In this document: piece after piece, positions 1 to 8,534 of the stretch
How the letters are laid out: each line of letters begins with the position of its first letter
Numbering within the stretch: the stretch's first letter is position 1
Source of the DNA: Acidobacteriota bacterium
Lineage (GTDB): Bacteria > Acidobacteriota > Terriglobia > Bryobacterales > Bryobacteraceae
NCBI GenBank assembly: GCA_947470805.1
Contig: CANIVU010000008.1
Coordinates: forward strand, 1 to 64,000
DNA length: 64,000 bases
Direction of reading: 5' to 3'
Translations under genes and position numbers: made by a program
Notes under the pieces: generated by a model
The model's database searches: none
What the model saw: only the letters and a program-made list of their open reading frames with translations
Told to the model about the DNA's origin: nothing

Positions 1-4
1 CCAT

Positions 5-30
5 AAAACAAGTACTTCTAAACTTGTTTA
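5..30. other. small A/T-rich inverted repeat at window start
   Basis: Bases 6-13 and 22-29 are perfectly complementary 8-mers around an 8-base loop, followed by an A/T-rich stretch. It could be the terminator of a gene ending left of the window or part of a promoter region. There is no long T-run, so the role is open. Confidence 0.3.
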
Positions 31-66
31 TTATAGGGAAATGAGATTTGGGTTCGTAAGGCTTGA

Positions 67-345
67 ATGGTATTCCGGGGCGTAGTGGCCGTTGTATCCA
101 TTCTCGCCGGCCGAAAGGTGATGGGCGAAGAACTGCGGTTTATTCCCCTCTCCCGCGGCGAGTCTCTACTTGCTGAAGGGGACAAGCGATTGCGTGTGAC
201 CCGAGCCCGGAAGGGCGAAGTCGATCCCGAAGTTTTGGAGCGCGATCTGCGGCAATACGCAGGGCGCGTGGTGGCAGCCGACGCAACCGAGTATGACGAT
301 CAGTGGCTGTACGGTTGCGTCGACATGTCCCAACACCAGACCTAG
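67..345 (+). CDS. small hypothetical protein (92 aa)
   Basis: A short open frame with no family I recognise. Its codons look normal for this genome (many G/C-ending codons). The N-terminal 20 residues are hydrophobic and basic, the rest is rich in Arg, Glu and Asp, with two C-terminal Asp/Tyr clusters and a single Cys. An internal ATG at 121 (preceded closely by AGG) would give a 74-residue soluble protein and may be the true start. It converges on the cytochrome c gene with only nine bases between. No function is proposed, and it might not be expressed. Confidence 0.35.
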   Translation: MVFRGVVAVVSILAGRKVMGEELRFIPLSRGESLLAEGDKRLRVTRARKGEVDPEVLERDLRQYAGRVVAADATEYDDQWLYGCVDMSQHQT

Positions 346-354
346 GCCGGGCTC

Positions 355-762
355 TTATTTCAGGGATTTCAGGTAGGCGAGCACGGCTTCGGCGTGTTCG
401 GGCGAATACTTATACATGGGCATGGGCGGGCCGGCGGGTTTGCCGTTGGGGCCGAGTCCGGTCTGCAGATACTTGATGAGAGCGCCTTCGCCCCATTTGG
501 TCCAGAGCTTGCCGGAGGGCGTGAGATCGGGCGAGGTTTTATGCCAGCCGGGCGGGGGCGTGCCGAGGGGCTGAATGTCCATAATGGTCCCCTTCATCCA
601 CTTGGATTTATCGAGTTCGCCCTTGTCATTTTTAGGCGTGTGGCAGGAGGCGCACTGTCCGATATTTTCGACGAGATATCGTCCTAATTCGAGCTGTTTC
701 TTGTCCTGTGCGCAGGCCGGCAGAGCCAGGACGGCGAACGCGATTGCGGTGCGAAGGTGCAT
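355..762 (-). CDS. secreted c-type cytochrome (135 aa)
   Basis: Small exported class I cytochrome c. A Sec signal peptide ends near residue 18 (hydrophobic core, then ALPACAQ). The haem-binding motif CASCH lies at residues 37-41, and Met114 or Met116 in the PPMPM segment is the likely sixth iron ligand. The C-terminal helix (YSPEHAEAVLAYLKSLK) is typical of the cytochrome c fold that closes over haem. It would carry electrons in the periplasm, partner unknown. It is the last gene of a minus-strand run, about 10 bases after the ABC permease gene. An AGGG about six bases before the ATG supports the start. Confidence 0.85.
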   Translation of the reverse strand: MHLRTAIAFAVLALPACAQDKKQLELGRYLVENIGQCASCHTPKNDKGELDKSKWMKGTIMDIQPLGTPPPGWHKTSPDLTPSGKLWTKWGEGALIKYLQTGLGPNGKPAGPPMPMYKYSPEHAEAVLAYLKSLK

Positions 763-772
763 AGACCCTATG

Positions 773-3700
773 CTACTCCGAGCGGAGGGATTCGAGCAAA
801 GGCGAGTGGAGCGCGGCGAGGGTGGCGATCCAGGTTGAGAGGAGTCCGACGGCGGCGACGATGACCAGGAGCGTTGTAAGCGCGACGAAGGGGAGCGAAT
901 GGGCGCGCTGGGCGAGCGCCGGGCTGACGGCGATGAGCGCGCAGACGGTTCCGATGAAGAGACCGGCGGCGAGGAGGGCGGCGTTTTCCAGGAAGACTAC
1001 CGTCATGACTTCGCGCTGAGTATAGCCAACGGCGCGGAGGAGCGCGAGTTCGCGGCGCCGTTCGAGGACGTTGCGGAGAAGGACGGCGGCGAGGCCGATG
1101 GTGCCGATGAGCAGTCCGAGGGCGCCGAGGGCCTGGAAGGTAGAGAGGTAGGTGTTTTCGACGCGATGGAACTGAGCGAGGCGATCGCCGGCGGGCGTGA
1201 CGTCGAAGCCGCTGTCGGAGAGTGATTCTTCGAGCGCGGAGGTGACCATGCCCCACATGGCTTCAGGCGCATCGAGAAGGAAGAGGCGGTGGCCCTGCTC
1301 TTCGGGGAAGATACGGAGAAAGGCTTCTTCGCCGATGAGAATTTCGCTCTGGAAAAGGCTGCCGGAGAGGGTGCCGACGATTTGGAGGCGGATGGGGTCT
1401 ACGCCGTGCGGGATATCGAGGGTGTCACCGATGTGTTTGTGGAGTACGTATTCGAGCGTGTTGGCGTCAACCATGGCGGGGACGAGGCCTTTGGGGAGCG
1501 TGGCGCCGAGTTGGGTCCAGGCGTCAGGCGGGGAGACTCGGAAACGATTCTCGGCACGGAACGCCGCGGGGACGCCGACCATCTTTGGCCGCGTGGGTTG
1601 ATAGAGATTCAGACAGCTGACGTCTTCCCCGGGGCGGACACGGAAGGCGGCTACGCGGAGGCCGCGGACGGCGTCTTCATTGATGTTGAGCGCGGCACGG
1701 CCATCGATGGAGGAGAGGTTTTGATAGATAGGCCATTGCGATTCGGCGAGCAGTGGGTAGCCGCCGGTGCCGGACTGTTTGGAGGCGTCGAAGGCGCCTG
1801 GGCTTTGGCGAAACGCTTCGAGCGCGACGAGCAGGAAGACGGCGAGCGCGATGAGCAGGATGGTGAGGAAGCTGCGGCCGGGTTGTTGGGCGGCGCTGGC
1901 GAGGGCGAGGTCGGTCAGTGACTGGACGGGTTGCAGGCGCGGGCTTTCGAGCCAGAGGCGACAGTAGAGAGCGCCACCTGTGAGCAGGCATGAGCCGGCT
2001 CCGAAGAAGCCGCCTTCCGGGGGGACGCGGCCGAGGGCGCTGAGGGCAACGAGTGTGATGCCGCCGAGCAAGAGCAGGAGGGCGGCGATGCGGAGCCAGT
2101 GGGGCGTTTTGAGAATGGTCTCGGGCCGGGCTCCGGAGAGGAGTTGGCGCGGGGACATTTTGCGGAGGCGGCGGAGGCTGACGGTGATGATGATGACGGC
2201 GATGACGACGCCTTGGAAGACGGCGGCGGTGAAGGGGGCTGGGGCGAAGTGGAGGGTGAGGCTGGTGGTGCCGACTGCGTCCACCCACCAGGTGCGTAGG
2301 GCATAGAGGATGAAGGCGGAGTAGCCGATGCCGAGGAAGATGCCGAGGACCGAGCCGGCGATGCCGAGTAGAATTCCCTCGCGGAGGAAGACGCGGCGGA
2401 CGGCGCCGCGATCGAAGCCCAAGGCCTGATAGAGGCCGATTTCGCGCAGGCGTTGTTCGACACCGAGGCGGAAGAAGAGCGCCGTCAGCAGCAGCGCGGA
2501 GACGAGGAGGAAGAAGCTGAAATAGCCAAAGTATTCGCCGAAATCGGTGGTGCCGCGGGAGGCTTCATCGGCTTGCTGATGGGGAAGGAGGAGGGAGATG
2601 CCGTCGCGGGCGAGGTCCGTACTCGGGGTGAGGTTGAGGTTTGGCGGGGTTGCGTTTTCTGGCGCGTAGAAACGAATGGCGGTGACTTTTCCAAAGCGGT
2701 TTTGCCAGAGTTTCTGGCCTTCGGCGAGGTTGATGGCGGCCTTGGGCGTGGTGCGGTAGTCGTCCCAGTATTTTTCGTCCTGGGGGCGGATTTTGTTGAG
2801 GTCGAGCGGGAAGGGCGGGTCCCAGTCGCTGAGGCTGACGGTGTCGGAGATGCCGGGATAGTCGGGCGCCATTTGGCGATCGCCAAGGATTTCTCGGGGC
2901 TGGATGGCGTTGAGGGCGAAGGTATTGGAGCCGGTGAGGAGGCGCCCCTCCTGTTTCCAGAGATAGTAATCGAGCGTGACGGGATCGCCGATGTTGGCCT
3001 GGAGCTGGGCGGCGGCCCAGTCGTTGAGTACGATCGCGCCTTCCGGCACGTTTTCCCGGGCGGCGACGAGGGAATAGGGGATGCTGGCGGTGGCGGTACG
3101 AATGGCGTTGGCCATGTACATCAGAAACACTTCGGGCCGGAGATTGTCCTTCTTCGCGGTGGCGAGAGCGCGTTCCACCTGATCATCGCGGAGGAGGCCG
3201 GAGGGGCTTTCGAGTTGAATGCAGCGACAGGCGGCGGGGCGGGTGATGCGGAGGCCGACGTCTTCCAGGCGGAGATGGCCGAGGAGGGGAAGGTCGCTTC
3301 GGAGCTCGTCGGGGAGGAGGAGCATGTTGGCGCGGGCATCAAGCAGGAGTTCCTTCTGCAGGGTGCTGAGCTTGACGAAGGCGGCGCGGACGGCGCCCTG
3401 GCGCGGTTGGAGCGTGAAGCCACCGATGCCGTCATCGGGGAGAGCGGAGCGGTACCGGAATCGGGTGGTGCGAACGGCTTGCTCCTTGCGGGCATGGAGC
3501 GATTCCTGGGGGATTTCGCTGGGCTTTTCGATGCGAAGGAGGATGCCTTCCCCGTCCTGGGCGCTGAACTCGTCGGCGAGCGGTTGGCTGAGGACGATAT
3601 CGCGTTCGGCGCTGAGCGGGTTGGGCAGTTTGTGCAGTTTCCAGAAGCGATCATCGACGCCGTAGACGAGGACTTTGCTGGCGGACCGGTTCGTGCTTTG

Positions 3701-3973
3701 GTGCTTCACGACGGCTTCGAAGAACAGTACGGGGGCGGAGGCGGAGCCGACTCGTTGGGCGAGCGCTTCGGTGAAGGGTTGGGCGGCGACGATGGCGGTG
3801 CCGGTGTTGCCGATGCGGCCGGTGGCGATGCCGCGCAGGCTTTCGCGGACCGATTCGCCGACGAGCGCGGAGCCGGCAAGCGCGGCGGTGGCAATGGCGA
3901 GGCCGGCCACTACGGCGACATTCGTCCGCCAGTAGTGCCGCAAACCGCGCTGCGTCAGGTCGCGCCGTGTCAT
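773..3973 (-). CDS. ABC transporter permease, FtsX/MacB type (1066 aa)
   Basis: Inner-membrane permease of the MacB/LolCE superfamily. It has an N-terminal anchor (residues about 17-40), a long periplasmic domain, a membrane block near residues 480-600 containing the FtsX-type stretch REIGLYQALGFDRGAVRRVF, a second periplasmic domain, and a C-terminal membrane block with the repeated signature RRRELALLRAVGYTQREVM. Two FtsX cores in one chain of over 1000 residues fit a full permease that would not need a heteropartner. The ATPase gene lies immediately upstream, four bases away. Families of this type extract lipoproteins or export peptides and lipids by mechanotransmission; the substrate cannot be told from sequence. 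The adjacent glycosyltransferase and carboxylate-reductase genes hint at an envelope lipid or glycoconjugate. Confidence 0.85.
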   Translation of the reverse strand: MTRRDLTQRGLRHYWRTNVAVVAGLAIATAALAGSALVGESVRESLRGIATGRIGNTGTAIVAAQPFTEALAQRVGSASAPVLFFEAVVKHQSTNRSASKVLVYGVDDRFWKLHKLPNPLSAERDIVLSQPLADEFSAQDGEGILLRIEKPSEIPQESLHARKEQAVRTTRFRYRSALPDDGIGGFTLQPRQGAVRAAFVKLSTLQKELLLDARANMLLLPDELRSDLPLLGHLRLEDVGLRITRPAACRCIQLESPSGLLRDDQVERALATAKKDNLRPEVFLMYMANAIRTATASIPYSLVAARENVPEGAIVLNDWAAAQLQANIGDPVTLDYYLWKQEGRLLTGSNTFALNAIQPREILGDRQMAPDYPGISDTVSLSDWDPPFPLDLNKIRPQDEKYWDDYRTTPKAAINLAEGQKLWQNRFGKVTAIRFYAPENATPPNLNLTPSTDLARDGISLLLPHQQADEASRGTTDFGEYFGYFSFFLLVSALLLTALFFRLGVEQRLREIGLYQALGFDRGAVRRVFLREGILLGIAGSVLGIFLGIGYSAFILYALRTWWVDAVGTTSLTLHFAPAPFTAAVFQGVVIAVIIITVSLRRLRKMSPRQLLSGARPETILKTPHWLRIAALLLLLGGITLVALSALGRVPPEGGFFGAGSCLLTGGALYCRLWLESPRLQPVQSLTDLALASAAQQPGRSFLTILLIALAVFLLVALEAFRQSPGAFDASKQSGTGGYPLLAESQWPIYQNLSSIDGRAALNINEDAVRGLRVAAFRVRPGEDVSCLNLYQPTRPKMVGVPAAFRAENRFRVSPPDAWTQLGATLPKGLVPAMVDANTLEYVLHKHIGDTLDIPHGVDPIRLQIVGTLSGSLFQSEILIGEEAFLRIFPEEQGHRLFLLDAPEAMWGMVTSALEESLSDSGFDVTPAGDRLAQFHRVENTYLSTFQALGALGLLIGTIGLAAVLLRNVLERRRELALLRAVGYTQREVMTVVFLENAALLAAGLFIGTVCALIAVSPALAQRAHSLPFVALTTLLVIVAAVGLLSTWIATLAALHSPLLESLRSE

Positions 3974-3977
3974 AGGG

Positions 3978-4646
3978 CTAAGCCGTGCGTTCCAGGTGGC
4001 GTCCGCGCATGGTGAACTGCCGGGGGAATTCGGCGGCGATGGCGGGGCTGTGGGTGACGATCATGAGGATGCCGCGCATCTCCTTCTGCAGTTCGGCCAG
4101 GAGGGTGAGGACCTGCCAGGCGGTGGCTTCGTCGAGGTTGCCGGTGGGTTCGTCGCAAAGGAGCAGTTTGGGCTGGCGGATGAGGGCGCGGGCGATGGCG
4201 ACCCGCTGCTTTTCGCCGCCGGAGAGCTGGGCGGGGAAGTGGTCGATGCGGGGTGTGAGGCCGGCGCGTTCGATGAGCTCTTTGGCGCGGTCGATGACGG
4301 TGTCGTCGCGTTCGCCGACGAGCGTGGGCGTGAGGACGTTTTCGAGCACGGTGCACTGGGGCAGCAGGCAGTGGTCCTGAAAGACGAAGCCGATGCGGGT
4401 GTTGCGGAAGCGGGCTTGTTCGGCTTCCTTGAGTTTCCAGGGCTCGACGCCGTCGAAGGAGAGTTGGCCGGAGGTGGGAGGGTCAAGGAGGCCGAGGATC
4501 TGCAGGAGCGTACTTTTGCCGCTGCCGGAGGGGCCCATGATGGAGAGGGCGTCACCGAGGTTGAGATCCAGGTTGACGTCTTCCAGGACCGGGACAGGGC
4601 CGGCCGCCGATTCGTAGGTCTTCGATATCGCGCGCGCTTGTAGCAT
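3978..4646 (-). CDS. ABC transporter ATP-binding protein, LolD/MacB type (222 aa)
   Basis: Cytoplasmic ATPase partner of the downstream FtsX-type permease. The Walker A motif GPSGSGKST is at residues 38-46, the Q-loop region is FVFQDHCLLPQ, the signature LSGGEKQRVAIARAL is near residue 141, and Walker B LLLCDEPTGNLD is near residue 161, followed by the H-loop MIVTHS. The PTGNLD form is characteristic of the LolD/MacB/FtsE branch. Length is standard. An AGAGG sits about five bases before the ATG. It follows the glycosyltransferase gene by six bases and precedes the permease by four, so the three are probably co-transcribed. Confidence 0.92.
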   Translation of the reverse strand: MLQARAISKTYESAAGPVPVLEDVNLDLNLGDALSIMGPSGSGKSTLLQILGLLDPPTSGQLSFDGVEPWKLKEAEQARFRNTRIGFVFQDHCLLPQCTVLENVLTPTLVGERDDTVIDRAKELIERAGLTPRIDHFPAQLSGGEKQRVAIARALIRQPKLLLCDEPTGNLDEATAWQVLTLLAELQKEMRGILMIVTHSPAIAAEFPRQFTMRGRHLERTA

Positions 4647-4652
4647 GTGCCT

Positions 4653-5933
4653 CTATGCGAATGCGGCCAGTTGTGCCGCCGCCATGGAGCCTGCCGAGTA
4701 GAACTGGCGGACCCCTTCGGCGCCTTGCTCCGCCAGTGTCGCACGGCGCGCAGGATCGCAAATCATATTTTCCAACGTTTCGGCAAGCGCGTGCGCGTCT
4801 TTCGGTTCGACGAGTATGCCGCCGCCGGTGCGATTGAGAATTTCCGGGAAGGCGCCGTGGGCGGGGAGGACGACGGGCGTGCCGTTGGCAAGGGCTTCGA
4901 GGACGAATAATCCTTTGGGTTCGACGTATTCGGTGGGGACGCAGAGGAGGTCGATATCGCGGAGAAATTTCATTTTTTCCTCGCGGGAGAGGGCGCCGTG
5001 GTAGGTGAATTCGGAGCCGAGGCCAGCGGCGTCGAGCGCAGCCTTTTCCGTTTCAAAGTAGCCTTGGTGTTCGGGGAGCATATAGCCGGCGGCCTCCAGA
5101 CGGAGCGGGGGCAGGCCGGGTTTTTGACGGAGCAGGCGGTAGGCTTCGCAGAGATGGTGGAAGCCCTTGGCCGGATCCATGCGGGCGAAGAAGCCGATTT
5201 TAACGACGTCGTGGGCGGGCTTGGGCGTGGCGTCGCAATCGTCGAAGGAGATGCCGAGCGGGACGATGCGGGTTTTCTCAGGCGGGATACCGATGTACTC
5301 GCTCATGAAATTGGCGTAGTAGCGGCTGACGGCGAGAAAGCGATCGACGTGGGGAATGGCTTCGCGGATGAGGCGTTTGGATTCGGATTTATATGGTTCC
5401 GGGAGGCCTTCGAGGAAGAGGTCCTCGCCCTGCAGCGAGCAGACGATTTTGGCTTTTGGTGCTACGCGGCGGAGCGGTTCGGCCATGGCGATGAGGAGCG
5501 TGAAGGGCAGGCTGATGACGTCGAAGGCGGGTTCGCTTTTGAGCCAGGCGGAGAGTTTGCGGAACTCTTTGGCGATGGGGCCGCGTTCGCCGCGGAGCAT
5601 GTCGACGGTCATTTCTCCGAGGAACTGCGGGGAGACGCCGACGGACTTTTGCGAGGCTTTGCGCAGGGCCCAGTTGTTATCGAATAACATTCGGTCCAGG
5701 AAGGCCGGAGTGTACCGGAAAAAGGCCGATTTTTGCTGCAAATAGACAGCAATCCCGCCGAAGAAGACACGGCCGTCGGAGACGTTTTCTTCGTCCGTTA
5801 AAGTGGGCGTATAGACGGGCATGAGTACGACGTCATGCCCCTGCCGCTTGAGTTCAGCGGCGAGGGCATTGTCGCGCATGCAGGAGCCGCAGTACATATT
5901 GGCGGCTCCCGCAGTGACGTGCAAAATACGCAT
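4653..5933 (-). CDS. glycosyltransferase family 4 protein (426 aa)
   Basis: GT-B fold retaining glycosyltransferase. The N-terminal domain opens with MRILHVTAGAANMYCGSCMRDN, a glycine-rich acceptor loop as in GT4 enzymes. The C-terminal domain has the nucleotide-sugar site: FARMDPAKGFHHL near residue 240 and the E-x7-E element EPKGLFVLEALANGTPVV near residue 342. It transfers a sugar from an activated donor to an unknown acceptor on the cytoplasmic side. The ATG shares a base with the stop codon of the upstream LuxC-like gene (TGATG), so translation is probably coupled. The operon partners suggest a role in an exported glycolipid or envelope glycan. Confidence 0.85.
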   Translation of the reverse strand: MRILHVTAGAANMYCGSCMRDNALAAELKRQGHDVVLMPVYTPTLTDEENVSDGRVFFGGIAVYLQQKSAFFRYTPAFLDRMLFDNNWALRKASQKSVGVSPQFLGEMTVDMLRGERGPIAKEFRKLSAWLKSEPAFDVISLPFTLLIAMAEPLRRVAPKAKIVCSLQGEDLFLEGLPEPYKSESKRLIREAIPHVDRFLAVSRYYANFMSEYIGIPPEKTRIVPLGISFDDCDATPKPAHDVVKIGFFARMDPAKGFHHLCEAYRLLRQKPGLPPLRLEAAGYMLPEHQGYFETEKAALDAAGLGSEFTYHGALSREEKMKFLRDIDLLCVPTEYVEPKGLFVLEALANGTPVVLPAHGAFPEILNRTGGGILVEPKDAHALAETLENMICDPARRATLAEQGAEGVRQFYSAGSMAAAQLAAFA

Positions 5934-7357
5934 CAGGCAACGGTTTCCAGCACGCTTTGGAAGGCGCGCCGGGCGTAGAGGTGATCGAACAAATTGCCTT
6001 CGTGCGGCTGATCCCAGCTGATCTTCATGGTGGAGATGGGACCGAAGTTCAGCCGGCCGATGTGGTTGTTGGCGAGCAGGCGCTGCTGCAGGGCGCGATC
6101 GCTGGTGATGGCGGTGCAGACGAGCGTGGGGCCGAGGCAGTCGGGCAGTTCTTCGGGCGAAACCTGCACGACGCTGGCGTAAGGGAAGAGGAACTCGCGG
6201 TTGGCGAGGGCGTGCGATTTGTCGACGTGGACGACGGCGGGGAGCACGTAGGTGCAGCCGTCTTTTTCGGCGACGCGCGGGGTGCCGCGTTTGGCTTCGA
6301 CGAGATCGACGGCGCCATCCATTTCCTGATCGATCATGGCGGAGATGCGGCGGGCGATGTCCGGAGAAGCGAACGGGGCGACGGCGGCTTCGGGATCGTC
6401 CTCGGCGCGCGGGGCGATTTTGGCGAAGCGTTCGGCGAGGGCTTCGGCGATCTCCTTGCCATTGGCGGTGGTCCAGACGGACGAGCAGTTGACACAGGAG
6501 CGGCCGGAGTTCTGGGCGATGGAATCGGCGATGAGGTCGATGTACTTCTCCCAGTTCTTGGCGCCTTCGTCGGCAAGGATGACCTTGGAGTAGCCGGGAC
6601 CGTGGATTTCGATGCGCGGGTCGCCGGACCAGGCCTTGGCCGCGCCGACGTCACCGAACAGCATGCCGCGGCCGGTTTGGCGAAGGATTTCGCCGCCGCC
6701 GCCGTGATTGGTGGAGTAGTAGCCGAAGGCCTCCGGGGGCACGCCGGCCTTGATGTAGGCCTGGGCGATGCGGTATGGCGTCCAGGGTTCGGAGCCGCCG
6801 GGCTTGAGGATCAGCGGCGTTTTGAAGGCGATGGCCGGGGCCCACAGCGAGTGCACGCCGGGCGAGTTCGAGGGCAGGATGACGCCGAGCGACTTGCCGC
6901 GAGGGAAGAAGCTGAGCGCGCGGCCGCCGATTTCGCCGTAGCCGCGGTCGAGCATGTCGAGATCGGGCAGACGGGTGAGGCCGGATAGGACCGTTTCCAT
7001 GGAGTCCAGGACGCCACGGACCTTTTCCATGTTGCGGCGCACCATGACGTTGGGCGAACCGGTGGTGCCGGTGATCTGCTTGACGATATCGTCTGGCGAC
7101 TGCATGGAGTCCCCGAGCGGGAGTTCGTCTTCGGCGAAGTGTTTGGCGGCTTTCTTGGCCAGCGCGATGAGTTCGCGCGTGGTGAAGCCCTGCAGAGCGG
7201 CCTGCATTTCGCCCTGTTTTAACAGGTCGCGACGGATGAGGCCGATGTTGGCCTGGCTGATTTCGGCAAGCTGTTCGCCGGTGCGGTAGTGGTACGCCCG
7301 GTTCACGTCGATCGATTTATACGGCTTGCCCTGCCGCAGAATCGGGATGTGGATCAT
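5933..7357 (-). CDS. LuxC-like acyl/aryl reductase, aldehyde dehydrogenase fold (474 aa)
   Basis: Aldehyde-dehydrogenase superfamily protein resembling the acyl-CoA/acyl-protein reductase branch (LuxC type), which reduces an activated carboxylate to an aldehyde with NADPH. The cofactor domain carries GVILPSNSPGVHSLW (residues 158-172) and LILKPGGSEPWTP. The probable catalytic cysteine is Cys288 in QNSGRSCVNCSS, with Cys291 nearby. An upstream in-frame start would add 35 residues but would overlap the preceding gene; the ATG at 7357 lies two bases after that gene's stop and gives a normal N terminus. The neighbour is a PaaK/LuxE-like adenylating protein, so together they look like a two-component carboxylate reductase. 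The substrate is unknown. Confidence 0.75.
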   Translation of the reverse strand: MIHIPILRQGKPYKSIDVNRAYHYRTGEQLAEISQANIGLIRRDLLKQGEMQAALQGFTTRELIALAKKAAKHFAEDELPLGDSMQSPDDIVKQITGTTGSPNVMVRRNMEKVRGVLDSMETVLSGLTRLPDLDMLDRGYGEIGGRALSFFPRGKSLGVILPSNSPGVHSLWAPAIAFKTPLILKPGGSEPWTPYRIAQAYIKAGVPPEAFGYYSTNHGGGGEILRQTGRGMLFGDVGAAKAWSGDPRIEIHGPGYSKVILADEGAKNWEKYIDLIADSIAQNSGRSCVNCSSVWTTANGKEIAEALAERFAKIAPRAEDDPEAAVAPFASPDIARRISAMIDQEMDGAVDLVEAKRGTPRVAEKDGCTYVLPAVVHVDKSHALANREFLFPYASVVQVSPEELPDCLGPTLVCTAITSDRALQQRLLANNHIGRLNFGPISTMKISWDQPHEGNLFDHLYARRAFQSVLETVA

Positions 7358-7359
7358 GA

Positions 7360-8451
7360 CTAGTAGACCCCCTCGACGACGGACTTCTGGAATTTCGAGA
7401 ACGGGCGGACGTTGCGGACGCCGTCCCAGGGATACTGATCGCAGGGGGCTTCGCGTTCGCATTCGTCGCGTTCGAGGAACCGCGGAATGAAAGTTTCCTT
7501 GGTGAGCGTGGTGAGGCGGACGCGGCCGGTGGCGCCGTAGGGAACCAGCTCAAGCGGGTTGTCCGGGTTGACCACTTCGAGCAAGGCGCGGGGAGCCGGC
7601 GGATAGTAGATGATGGCCCAGTTGTCCTCTTTGGCGGGGGCGCGGTGGGTGGCCAGGCCCATGAGCGTGTTGCCGTAGGTGGGGGCGAAGTAGACGTCGG
7701 GTCCGAGCAGTTCTTCCACGGCGAAGCGGTGAAACTGGGGCGTCATTTCGGTGCCACCGCAGAACACGCCTTTGATGCCGTATTTTGCGAGATCGATCTT
7801 CTCACAAAGGGCTTCGAGCAGCTTCGGCGTGGTGAACATGCACTTGACTTCGTTGGCGCGGAGGATGGTGAGCGCCTGGTCGATACAGTGTTGCTTGTAG
7901 AGTTCAGCTTCGCGGATTTCGCCGCGTTTGATGAGCTTGATGACCCAGCGGGGATCGAGATCGACGCAGAAGGCGATGCCGCCGCGGTGCTGGGCGAGGT
8001 GCTCAACGGCCAGGCGCAGGCGGCGCGGGCCGGAGGGGCCGAGCATGAGCCAGTCAGACCCTTTAGGGAAGGCGGCGTCGGGGAGCGTTGTGGAGAACTG
8101 TTCGTAGTCGATGCGGAAGTCGTTGATCTGCATGCGCGACTTGGGCACGCCGGTGGACCCGCCGGTTTCGAAGACGTAGACCGGTTTGTCGGCATAGCCT
8201 TTCGGGACCCAGCGACGAACGGGGCCGCCGCGGAGCCAATCGTCTTCAAAGTTGCCGAATTTGTCCAGGTCGGCGTAGTTGTGGACTTCCTTACGCGGAT
8301 CCCAACCGGCTTTTTCGGCCCAGTTGAGCCAGAACGGACAACCGGTTTCGGGGTTGAAGTGCCACTCAATAATTTCGCGGACGTGGGCGTCGAGGGCTTC
8401 TTTGGACGCCTGGACTCGGGCTGCTAGTTCGGGTGCATTCGCTGTGGACAT
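7360..8451 (-). CDS. LuxE/PaaK-like acyl-activating enzyme (363 aa)
   Basis: Member of the AMP-forming adenylating superfamily, of the short LuxE/phenylacetate-CoA-ligase-like kind. The phosphate-binding loop is ETGGSTGVPKSRM (around residues 94-106), the A5-like segment APTYGNTLMG is near residue 248, and TGRVRLTTLTKETFIPRFLERDE near residue 308 corresponds to the GR-v-TdL region. At 363 residues it lacks the full C-terminal lid domain of acyl-CoA ligases, as in LuxE. It would activate a carboxylic acid with ATP and pass the acyl group on, presumably to the LuxC-like reductase encoded two bases downstream. It is the first gene of the minus-strand operon and is divergent from the beta-propeller gene at 8535. 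Confidence 0.72.
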   Translation of the reverse strand: MSTANAPELAARVQASKEALDAHVREIIEWHFNPETGCPFWLNWAEKAGWDPRKEVHNYADLDKFGNFEDDWLRGGPVRRWVPKGYADKPVYVFETGGSTGVPKSRMQINDFRIDYEQFSTTLPDAAFPKGSDWLMLGPSGPRRLRLAVEHLAQHRGGIAFCVDLDPRWVIKLIKRGEIREAELYKQHCIDQALTILRANEVKCMFTTPKLLEALCEKIDLAKYGIKGVFCGGTEMTPQFHRFAVEELLGPDVYFAPTYGNTLMGLATHRAPAKEDNWAIIYYPPAPRALLEVVNPDNPLELVPYGATGRVRLTTLTKETFIPRFLERDECEREAPCDQYPWDGVRNVRPFSKFQKSVVEGVY

Positions 8452-8534
8452 GAGACTCCTATATTACTGGCAGATTCCTCTGCTTTGCAGTGGTTGTAAT
8501 TTCCGTGACATCAAGGGCATCGCATAATGAAGAC

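Noticed and set aside
2453-4015. Long plus-strand open frame of about 520 codons over the ABC permease gene
   Set aside because: It is antisense to a clear permease with domain motifs; its product is low-complexity Gly/Glu/Ala without any family pattern, as expected for the complement of GC-rich coding DNA.
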